A stretch of DNA of 64,000 bases, taken from NCBI RefSeq assembly GCF_001597745.1, contig NZ_LUHJ01000061.1, positions 107,810 to 171,809 on the forward strand. The letters are read 5' to 3'. A model generated the notes under the pieces. That model saw only the letters and a list, made by a program, of their open reading frames with translations. It had not been told where the DNA came from and did no database searches. A program made the translations under genes and the position numbers. The stretch comes from Anabaena sp. 4-3. GTDB lineage: Bacteria; Cyanobacteriota; Cyanobacteriia; Cyanobacteriales; Nostocaceae. Below are positions 35,797 to 43,211 of the stretch, one piece after another (position 1 is the first letter of the stretch; every line of letters starts with the position of its first letter).

Positions 35797-36573
35797 TTAT
35801 ACCGCAGAAATCGCACAAACTTGTAAACCAACGGGTGTGTTAATGATGATTGATTCTACCCCAAAAACTTGGGCGATCGCGTGAGGAGTTAGCACGGTTG
35901 CTGGTGTACCAACTTCCCACAGTTGACCTTGTTTTAACAAGGCAATGCGGGAACTATAACGCGCAGCTAAGTTTAATTCATGTAAAACTGTGACAATGGT
36001 AATTTCTTGTGATTGATTCAGTTGTTTGAGGAGTTCTAACAGTTGTAATTGGTAGTTGATATCTAAATAAGTTGTCGGTTCATCTAATAGTAAAACTTTC
36101 GGTTCTTGGGCTAAGGCTAAAGCTAAAAAAGCCCGTTGTCTTTCTCCACCAGAAAGGTTTTCAACTAGGCGATCGCTAAATTTTTCTAGTTGAGTTTTTT
36201 GCATAGCTGTCTCAACTTTCTGCCAATCTTCGGCGGTTAATTCCCATTGCCACCAAGGTTGATGCGGTGTACGTCCTAAACTGACTAATTGTCGCACTGT
36301 TAAGCCCACAGGAATTGTTTGTTGTTGCGGTAACAATGCCAATTTCTGAGCAACTAAATGCGGCGGTTGGGTATGAATTGCTTTACCATCTAAAAGTACA
36401 GTTCCTTGTTGTGGGGAGAGAATGCGACTGAGTAATTTTAGTAAAGTAGACTTACCAGAACCATTCGCACCAACTAAACTTAACCATTCTCCTGTTTGCA
36501 GAGTCAGGTTAATATCTTTAACGATGGGAATAACGGTATAACCACCAGTGAGGTTTTGTAATTCAATAGGCAT
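35797..36573 (-). CDS. ABC transporter ATPase, Fe3+-siderophore/cobalamin type
   Basis: A 258-residue FecE/BtuD-type ATPase. Walker A GANGSGKSTLLK (about 37-48), signature NLSGGERQRAFLALALA (about 138-154), Walker B VLLLDEPTTYLD. It pairs with the permease encoded just upstream on the same strand (79-bp gap). Substrate could be a ferric siderophore, heme or cobalamin; no binding protein is in the window. ATG at 36573 replaces a TTG seven codons earlier. Confidence 0.92.
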   Translation of the reverse strand: MPIELQNLTGGYTVIPIVKDINLTLQTGEWLSLVGANGSGKSTLLKLLSRILSPQQGTVLLDGKAIHTQPPHLVAQKLALLPQQQTIPVGLTVRQLVSLGRTPHQPWWQWELTAEDWQKVETAMQKTQLEKFSDRLVENLSGGERQRAFLALALAQEPKVLLLDEPTTYLDINYQLQLLELLKQLNQSQEITIVTVLHELNLAARYSSRIALLKQGQLWEVGTPATVLTPHAIAQVFGVESIIINTPVGLQVCAISAV

Positions 36574-36652
36574 TTTGATCAATTCAAAATTCAAAATTCA
36601 AAATTAAAAATGGTTTTGCATGATGTAGAGGTTCTGCACTAGAAAGACTCTA

Positions 36653-37678
36653 CTATTTATTCAACCCAGATGAACGGCGATATAGTAACCAGATAAACAA
36701 AGGTGAACCTAGCAAAGCTGTCACAGAACCTACAGGAAGTTCTACAGCACCTAGTCTAGAGAGTAAATCTGCAAAGGTGAGTAACCATGCACCAGCTAAG
36801 GCGGATAATGGTAACACAAAGCGATGGTCTGTACCGACAATTAGACGCACACCGTGAGGGACAACTAAACCCACAAACCCGACTAAACCGCTAATACTGA
36901 CTGCACCGGCGGCTAATAATGTAGCAACACCACCGATTAATAAGCGCGATCGCGTTAATGATACTCCCAAACCAACAGCTAAGTCATCTCCCAACGCCAG
37001 CACATTCACAGACCTAGCTAGTAACCATCCCCCCAGTAATGCCATCATAATATAAGGGCCAGCCGTGGCAATTTCTCGCCAACCCCGACCATTTAAGCTA
37101 CCCACCAGCCAACTCAGTGCTATTTGAATTTGACCATCTTCCGCCAACAGCAGCAATGTACTTTGCACAGCACCCAACAAAGAACTAACTGCAACTCCCC
37201 CTAAAATCAATCTTTCGACGGAGATACTCGAACCCGCACGACCCAGTAAAATCACAATAGCTGAAGTTATAATTGCCCCTATCCATGCCGCTAGGGGAAT
37301 AGCAATTGGGAATACTTGCAAGACTATCATCACAATTACAATTAGCCCCGCGCCGGCGGAAATGCCTAAAATAAAAGGGTCAGCTAAACTATTGCGTAAC
37401 ATTCCCTGTAATAACGCCCCTGACATTCCCAAGGCTGCACCCACGATACACGCCGCCGTGATGCGTGGTAGACGTAAATCCCAGATAATTGTTTGTTTGA
37501 TGGGGTCGCCTTCTCTAAGAATAGCTTGCCATAATTCGCCAAGAGTTAAGGGTACTGCGCCTTGAGCCAGAGATAAAGCGAGAGTGAAGATTAATCCTGT
37601 CACTAACAGCAAGACAGCCCAGAATATGCGCTGTTTCACCCAAATAGTCTGCAATTGCCGAGTTATATGGCGGTACAT
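36653..37678 (-). CDS. ABC transporter permease, FecCD type
   Basis: A 341-residue FecCD/BtuC-type permease with about nine to ten hydrophobic segments. Conserved: LRLPRITAACIVGAALGMSGALLQG in overlapping blocks (RLPRITAACIVGAALG), NSLADPFILGISAGAGL, and GLVGFVGLVVPHGVRLIVG. ATG at 37678 gives the usual family length; the in-frame upstream extension of 42 codons looks non-coding. It is the first gene of a two-gene unit with the ATPase. Confidence 0.91.
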   Translation of the reverse strand: MYRHITRQLQTIWVKQRIFWAVLLLVTGLIFTLALSLAQGAVPLTLGELWQAILREGDPIKQTIIWDLRLPRITAACIVGAALGMSGALLQGMLRNSLADPFILGISAGAGLIVIVMIVLQVFPIAIPLAAWIGAIITSAIVILLGRAGSSISVERLILGGVAVSSLLGAVQSTLLLLAEDGQIQIALSWLVGSLNGRGWREIATAGPYIMMALLGGWLLARSVNVLALGDDLAVGLGVSLTRSRLLIGGVATLLAAGAVSISGLVGFVGLVVPHGVRLIVGTDHRFVLPLSALAGAWLLTFADLLSRLGAVELPVGSVTALLGSPLFIWLLYRRSSGLNK

Positions 37679-38140
37679 TATCGTTATAGGGGGAGCGATC
37701 GCTGTAATATATCTACATACTAATATTTTCCCAATTCTTTGGTTGAGCCTGTGTAATAGTAGGAAATTGGCGGAGATATTATTGTTATTCAGTGATAAAA
37801 GCAAGCTTTATAGAGCTTATTAGGTATTTATATCTATTAATATCCTATTTTTCCCATAAATACCAAAAAAACCCCCCTTTAGGGGGATAGAGCAATAGAT
37901 ATTAGTTCGTAGTACAATCTAATTTGTATAGTTAATTCGTCTACGATCACGGTGATCACTGTGGTCGTTTCTTTTATTCTAATTTATCCGGCTATCAACT
38001 GGGGTGAGGGGTCATAGCTCCCACCACACTCTAGGCTAAAAAAGTCTACCCTAGAGAATTGACCAAAAAATTGCCACATACAAAGTTTGACCCCTTCGCC
38101 TACCAGAGTGGATGATAAATGAGCAGTCAGTGAGACAGTA
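37679..38140. other. Intergenic region with terminator and short hairpins
   Basis: No gene. It contains the hairpin terminator at 37865-37886, a GATCACGGTGATC palindromic stretch (about 37946-37958), and CTCTAGG/CCTAGAG (about 38027-38056). It separates the ABC pair from the Mn catalase gene. Confidence 0.4.
37865..37886 (-). terminator. Intrinsic terminator, minus strand
   Basis: On the minus strand CCCCC, TAAA, GGGGGG and then seven Ts (37871-37865): a classical stem with U-run. It would end the Mn catalase transcript, 255 bases beyond its stop. Confidence 0.75.
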
Positions 38141-39055
38141 TTAGCCGATACGCTCAACTAAAGGAGGTGCGCTAGAACCATTACCTTGTTGAGCTTGTCT
38201 ATTTTGGGGTGTACCGTGCAGTTGTTCTGGGGGTTGTGGTGGTTGTGGTTCTGGCCCTACAGCTTGGGGGTTAGCAACATACTGAAATTCACCTTTACCA
38301 TCCATTGAACGACCTTTAGCCCAACGACCTTCAGCACTTTCATTACCTTCGGAATGATTCCAAAATTGGTAGGCAAATTCCCGTTTTTCTAATTCCAATG
38401 GGAAGGAACTGGGAACAGGTGTGGTTTCTAGTCCAGACTGTTCTAAATCCTCAATTGCTGCCAACCAGAGGTTTTGGTGCATGGTATCACGGGCAATCAT
38501 AAAACTCAAGGTATCTTTCACCCCTGGATCATCCGTCATCTCATACAATCTGACTGCTTGCAAGCGTCCCTGACTTTCGGCGTGGAGATTAGAGCGAAAA
38601 TCAGCTAAAAGATTACCACTAGCAACAATAAACCGACCATTCCAAGGAAAGCCTACACTATCAGCCGGCATTGCACCCAAACCGGAAACAATCGCGTGCT
38701 GGGGGTTCATGGCAGCGTTCATGATTACATCTCGTGGGTTAGTACCACCCATCACAGCACCAACTACCGCATCTCTCACACCCTCCTCTTGCACTTCCAG
38801 GGGTGCTTTATCTAAAAGATGGGCAATCATGGTAGCTAGCATCTCAATGTGACCGATTTCTTCAGTCCCCACATCTAGCAGCATATCCCGATATTTGGCA
38901 GGGCCGCGACAATTCCAACCTTGAAATAGGTACTGCATCATTACAGTCATTTCCCCAAAAGTGCCGCCGATGAGTTCTTGTATTTTCATCGCGTAAACTG
39001 CATCTGGCTTTTCTGGGGGCTTGAAATATTGCAGTTTTTTGGAATGATAAAACAT
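38141..39055 (-). CDS. Manganese catalase (non-heme)
   Basis: A 304-residue dimanganese catalase, decomposing H2O2 in the cytosol. Ligands are visible: Glu35 (GTFGEMTVMMQY), Glu65 and His69 region (GTEEIGHIEM), HAESQGR (Glu), and ARDTMHQNLW (His). The C-terminal 60 residues are Pro/Gln-rich and variable. Anabaena has two such enzymes (KatA, KatB) with roles in oxidative and osmotic stress; I cannot tell which this is. It opens the stress-type gene group that follows. Confidence 0.93.
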   Translation of the reverse strand: MFYHSKKLQYFKPPEKPDAVYAMKIQELIGGTFGEMTVMMQYLFQGWNCRGPAKYRDMLLDVGTEEIGHIEMLATMIAHLLDKAPLEVQEEGVRDAVVGAVMGGTNPRDVIMNAAMNPQHAIVSGLGAMPADSVGFPWNGRFIVASGNLLADFRSNLHAESQGRLQAVRLYEMTDDPGVKDTLSFMIARDTMHQNLWLAAIEDLEQSGLETTPVPSSFPLELEKREFAYQFWNHSEGNESAEGRWAKGRSMDGKGEFQYVANPQAVGPEPQPPQPPEQLHGTPQNRQAQQGNGSSAPPLVERIG

Positions 39056-39380
39056 TTCGCTTCCTAATAAGTGACAGATTTCCAGCGCACAAAATTAATT
39101 TTTGTGTAGGTTATTTCTTCTAGGAAACTGTTTCAATTTCTTATTTACATCAGTCGATAGTTGTATAAAAATATAAGTTATTGAACTTAAATTTAATTCT
39201 CTAGTTGGACTAGATAAATAATAGGATTTGCCTCACGCAGAGACGCAGAGAGCAAGATTGGATAAGATAAGATAGTTTGTAGGGTGGGCATTGCTTGAGA
39301 TTTACTCAAGCTTTGAGTTTTATATTGTTGGCAATGCCCACCTATGATGTTTGAGAATGGTGGAAGATGGAAAATTATTG
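39056..39380. other. Intergenic region with GGTGGGCATTGC inverted repeat
   Basis: No gene. 39283-39294 (GGTGGGCATTGC) and 39331-39342 (GCAATGCCCACC) form a 12-bp perfect inverted repeat around 36 bases, a further small dispersed element. The rest is AT-rich with the Mn catalase promoter. Confidence 0.5.
39283..39342. repeat. Miniature inverted-repeat element (GGTGGGCATTGC arms)
   Basis: A 60-bp element with 12-bp perfect arms, organised like the GGGTGCGTCAGA elements but with a different arm sequence. Confidence 0.65.
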
Positions 39381-39722
39381 TTAATTTTCGTCGCGCCCAT
39401 GAATATGAGCCGGGGGGCTGGTGGCTTCCACAGCCGTAAATGGTTCTAGAATGTTGTAGTGGTGGTTTGCTCCTTTGGGAACTACCCAAGAACTTCCGGG
39501 TTCTAGTAATATCATTTGCCCTTCAATGTGCAACTCTGCACGTCCATTAATTACATAACCAACTGTTTCATATTCACGACTGGTTGGTTGTTTATCTGCA
39601 CTGGGTTGTTCATTTTCCCAAAGGCGCATAGAAATAGTTTTGCCTGATGCTAAATATTTCTGACCAAGTTTACCTTTGGGGGAATGGGTAGAGTCTATTT
39701 TTTTCACGCTGGTATCACTCAT
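39381..39722 (-). CDS. Cupin domain protein
   Basis: A 113-residue single-cupin protein with EYETVGYVINGRAELHIEG and VPKGANHHYNILE (paired histidines). The start is placed at ATG 39722, 16 bases after the stop of the upstream alcohol dehydrogenase gene on the same strand, so the two form an operon. An upstream TTG would overlap that gene. Function unknown; linkage suggests a stress or aldehyde-related role. Confidence 0.83.
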   Translation of the reverse strand: MSDTSVKKIDSTHSPKGKLGQKYLASGKTISMRLWENEQPSADKQPTSREYETVGYVINGRAELHIEGQMILLEPGSSWVVPKGANHHYNILEPFTAVEATSPPAHIHGRDEN

Positions 39723-39738
39723 AGTTTTAGCTTTTTCC

Positions 39739-40908
39739 TTATGGTTTGAGTACAACTTTGATGCAGTTATCTTGTTTGTGTTTAAAAATTTTGTAGCCGT
39801 GGGGTGCTTGTTCTAAGGGTAGAGTATGGGTGATGACAAATGTGGGGTCAATGTCACCGTTTTGGATGCGTTCTAATAATGGTTTTAAGTATTTATGAAC
39901 GTGTGTCTGTCCCATTTTGAAGGTTAGACCTTTGTTCATCGCAGCACCCATCGGTATTTTGTCGAGGAAGCCACCATACACACCCGCGAGTGAAACATGA
40001 CCACCCTTAGCACAAGACACCATTACCTGCCGTAATGCGGTGGGGCGGTCTGTTTCTAAGCGGACGGTTTGTTTTACTTGGTCGTAAAACGCCATCACAT
40101 CTGTACCGTGGGCTTCCATGCCGACTGCATCAATGCAAGCGTCGGGGCCGCGTCCGCCGGTCATTTCTTTGAGGGCTTCCCCAATATTGACTTGTTCGTA
40201 GTTGAGAACTTCGGCTTGACCGTATTCTTTAGCCATTTGTAGGCGTTCGGGAATGCGGTCAAAGGCAATGACTCTTTCTGCACCCAGCATATATGCGCTT
40301 TTGATGGCAAATTGTCCGACTGGGCCACAGCCCCAAACGGCGACAATATCACCGGGTTTGATGTTGCAGTTTTCTGCGGCCATGTAGCCTGTCGGGAAGA
40401 TGTCTGTTAAAAATAGCACTTGCTCATCTGTAAGATTTTCGGGGATTTTCAGCAAGCCGACATCCGCAAAAGGTACACGGGCGTATTCTGCCTGACCGCC
40501 AGCGTAACCGCCAAATAAGTGCGAGTAGCCAAATAGACCTGCTGGTGAATGTCCCATTTGCAGTTCTACCATCCAGGCGTTAGGGTTGGAGTTATCGCAC
40601 AAAGACCATAATTGCCGTTGACAGAAGAAGCAGGAACCGCATGATATGGTGAAGGGAACAACCACGCGATCGCCTACTTTCACATTTTTAACGGCACTTC
40701 CTAATTCAACTACTTCCCCCATGAATTCATGACCGAGAATATCACCCTTTTCCATTGTGGGGATATAGCCATCATATATATGTAAATCTGAGCCACAAAT
40801 TGCCGTAGAAGTAATTTTAATAATCGCATCACGCGGGTTAAGAATTTTCGGGTCTGGTACTGTCTCAACTCGCACGTCGTTTGCTCCATGCCAGCAAACT
40901 GCTTTCAT
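39739..40908 (-). CDS. Zinc-dependent alcohol dehydrogenase, formaldehyde-dehydrogenase-like (paralogue 1)
   Basis: A 389-residue medium-chain dehydrogenase. Catalytic zinc site: Cys38 (AICGSDLH) and His60-Glu61 (LGHEFMGE). Structural zinc: Cys90, 93, 96, 104 ([16 protein letters not shown]). Cofactor fold: [14 protein letters not shown]. The length and insertion pattern match glutathione-independent formaldehyde dehydrogenase/dismutase-like enzymes rather than simple ADH. A close paralogue lies at 41749. Upstream is a short heptamer block. Confidence 0.9.
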   Translation of the reverse strand: MKAVCWHGANDVRVETVPDPKILNPRDAIIKITSTAICGSDLHIYDGYIPTMEKGDILGHEFMGEVVELGSAVKNVKVGDRVVVPFTISCGSCFFCQRQLWSLCDNSNPNAWMVELQMGHSPAGLFGYSHLFGGYAGGQAEYARVPFADVGLLKIPENLTDEQVLFLTDIFPTGYMAAENCNIKPGDIVAVWGCGPVGQFAIKSAYMLGAERVIAFDRIPERLQMAKEYGQAEVLNYEQVNIGEALKEMTGGRGPDACIDAVGMEAHGTDVMAFYDQVKQTVRLETDRPTALRQVMVSCAKGGHVSLAGVYGGFLDKIPMGAAMNKGLTFKMGQTHVHKYLKPLLERIQNGDIDPTFVITHTLPLEQAPHGYKIFKHKQDNCIKVVLKP

Positions 40909-41029
40909 AGTGATTAGTCCTTAGTTATTAGTCATTAGTCATTAGTCAGTAGAGACATGACTATTTTTTTGATCAGAAGACGCTCTATGAGCGTCTATAT
41001 GTCTGTTAAGATAGTTATGATTTTTAAAT

Positions 41030-41428
41030 CTATCTTCTCATTTCTCTCACCGACTCAGGTTGTTGGTAATAACCGCGTGGGGTTCCCGTGACTGGCTCAA
41101 CTGTTTTTTCTACTCTTCTTTGTACAGATTTTTGAAACTCTTTTGTGGCTCTAGGTGTTTCTTCGTCTAAATTTAACTTTTCACGCACAGTATCAGCAGT
41201 TTCTTTTAGTCTTTCTTGGGCATTTCTCACTTGAGTATCATTTCTAATGCTTTCATTTTCTGGAGTGCCTTTGTAATAAATCCCCTCTGGAGTTTTAACA
41301 TCCGCTTGGGCAATCATTGCACTACTGGATATAAAACACTGACCTAAAAAGAAGGTAGCTCCTATGAGACAAACAATTAAAACTTGACGCAGCAAAAAAT
41401 TTTGTAACCAAGAAAGTACACGGTTCAT
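41030..41428 (-). CDS. Exported hydrophilic protein of unknown function
   Basis: A 132-residue protein with an N-terminal signal peptide (about 8-42, FLLRQVLIVCLIGATFFLG) followed by a charged, probably helical segment with AQERLKETADTVREKLNLD. No family is recognised. It lies between the two alcohol dehydrogenase paralogues, suggesting membership of the same stress group. ATG at 41428 is preferred to a TTG four codons earlier. Confidence 0.65.
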   Translation of the reverse strand: MNRVLSWLQNFLLRQVLIVCLIGATFFLGQCFISSSAMIAQADVKTPEGIYYKGTPENESIRNDTQVRNAQERLKETADTVREKLNLDEETPRATKEFQKSVQRRVEKTVEPVTGTPRGYYQQPESVREMRR

Positions 41429-41748
41429 AAATAGCCTCAATTACATTATGTGTACAATGTTGGCACCAGCGATGTAATGAAACATCTTTTCTAGGTGGGA
41501 TTTATTAATATGTAATTAGTCGCATTCTCTATCTATGACTTCTGACTAAATACTGATTAAATGTTGCATTAAAACTCTCTTGTGGGATAAGCTCTCTAGC
41601 CCGTCCGGTGCAGGCTAGAAGCCCGCACCACAAGAACTATATTTTTGCACTACTTTAGCCTTGCGACGCTACTACAATTTTTTTGCATCAATTTAGTCGT
41701 GTCAGTCCACTACAAAATTACACCACTCACTACTCTCTATTCCCTATC
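41429..41748. other. Intergenic region with GGTGC hairpin repeat
   Basis: No gene. 41607-41629 is a near-palindrome, GGTGCAGGCT with AGCCCGCACC, a dispersed repeat type. The remaining sequence is AT-rich. Confidence 0.45.
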
Positions 41749-42918
41749 TCAAGGTTTGAGAACAACTTTGATACAGTTATCTTGTTTTTGTTGAAAAATA
41801 TGATAGGCGTGGGGGGCTTGTTCTAGTGGTAATTGATGGGTAACTACAAATGATGGATCAAGTTTGCCGTCTAAGATGAGTTGTAGTAACAAGTGCATAT
41901 ATTTCTGTCCGTGCATTTGTCCCATTCTGAAGGTTAGACCTTTATTAAAAGCCGCACCAAAAGGCATTTTGTCTACAAATCCCCCATAGACACCCATGAT
42001 GGAAAGAGTACCACCTTTACGACAAGCCACCATCATTTCTCGTAATACATGGGGACGATCAGTTTCGAGTCTGAGTTTTTGCTTTGTTTGGTCATAGAAA
42101 TCTTCTATACCTATACCATGAGCTTCTAAACCAACGGCATCAATGCAAGCATCAGGCCCTTGTCCGCCTGTCATTTCTTTTAATGCTTCCCCGGCATTGA
42201 CTTCTTCATAATTAATAACTTTGGCTTTGGCGTAGGTTTTCGCCATTTCTAAACGTTCAGGAAAGCGGTCTATGCCGATGACTTTTTCTGCACCCATCAT
42301 ATAAGCACTAATCATGGCAAATTGTCCGACAGCACCGCAACCCCACACGGCTACAGTATCACCGGGTTGAATATCACATAATTCTGCACCCATGTAGCCT
42401 GTAGGGATAGCATCGGAGATGAATAACAACATCTCGTCTGATAAATCTGGCGGTACTTTCACCACACCGACATCGGCGAAGGGTACGCGCACATATTCAG
42501 CTTGTGCGCCGGCGATACCACCTAACAGATGAGAGTAGCCGTAAATAGCGGAGGTGATATTGCCAAATAATATTTCTTCCATCCAACCCTTCGGGTTAGA
42601 GTTGTCACACAATGACCACATATCATGTTGACAATAGTGGCATCTACCACAGCCTATTACAGAAGGAACAACAACGCGATCGCCTACTTTTAAATTGTTG
42701 ATTTCCTTACCAACTTCTACCACTTCCCCCATAAATTCGTGACCAATTATATCACCCTGTTGCATTGTGGGGATATAGCCACCATAAATATGTAAATCTG
42801 AGCCACAAATTGCTGTAGAAGTAACTTTAATAATCGCATCACGCGGGTTAAGAAGTGTAGGTTCTGGCACTGACTCCACCCGCACCTCATTAGCACCATA
42901 CCAGCAAACTGCTTTCAT
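41749..42918 (-). CDS. Zinc-dependent alcohol dehydrogenase, formaldehyde-dehydrogenase-like (paralogue 2)
   Basis: A 389-residue protein closely similar along its whole length to the product of 39739-40908. Same zinc residues: Cys38, His60-Glu61, and Cys90/93/96/104 (GCGRCHYCQHDMWSLC); cofactor fold VAVWGCGAVGQFAM. The start is aligned to the paralogue at ATG 42918; an ATG two codons earlier (42924) is contributed by the adjacent heptamer repeat. The pair arose by tandem duplication. Confidence 0.9.
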   Translation of the reverse strand: MKAVCWYGANEVRVESVPEPTLLNPRDAIIKVTSTAICGSDLHIYGGYIPTMQQGDIIGHEFMGEVVEVGKEINNLKVGDRVVVPSVIGCGRCHYCQHDMWSLCDNSNPKGWMEEILFGNITSAIYGYSHLLGGIAGAQAEYVRVPFADVGVVKVPPDLSDEMLLFISDAIPTGYMGAELCDIQPGDTVAVWGCGAVGQFAMISAYMMGAEKVIGIDRFPERLEMAKTYAKAKVINYEEVNAGEALKEMTGGQGPDACIDAVGLEAHGIGIEDFYDQTKQKLRLETDRPHVLREMMVACRKGGTLSIMGVYGGFVDKMPFGAAFNKGLTFRMGQMHGQKYMHLLLQLILDGKLDPSFVVTHQLPLEQAPHAYHIFQQKQDNCIKVVLKP

Positions 42919-42921
42919 AGT

Positions 42922-42972
42922 CATTAGTCATTAGTAATTAGTCGTTAGTCATTAGTTATGAGTCATTAGTTT
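42922..42972. repeat. Tandem heptamer repeat ATTAGTC
   Basis: About six degenerate heptamers (CATTAGT, AATTAGT, CGTTAGT) upstream of the second dehydrogenase gene. Confidence 0.8.
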
Positions 42973-43014
42973 TTCTCCTCCGCTCCCTTGCCTCACTTCC
43001 TATCTTCCGGGAAG

Positions 43015-43161
43015 TGTAGAACAAAGAATTATTTGACCACATCATCTAAATTCCGTTGTCTTGCTTTGACAAATAATTTCTCAAGCTGAAAGTCACAAAG
43101 TTTAATTTTGTTTAATTTTGAGTCCAGCTTGTGATGTGGTCAAATAATCTACTGCTCTACA
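43015..43161. mobile_element. 147-bp inverted-repeat element
   Basis: The arms are 30 bp: TGTAGA.CA..GA at the ends, with a 17-bp perfect inner part ATTATTTGACCACATCA (43028-43044) and its complement TGATGTGGTCAAATAAT (43132-43148). The centre is non-coding and AT-rich. It could be a MITE or, as it lies 50 bases beyond the stop of the repeat-protein gene, a very long terminator hairpin. Confidence 0.6.
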
Positions 43162-43211
43162 GTAATTAAATCTGTTGCTGTTTTTACTCTGCCTAAAGTA
43201 ACAAAAGATGG

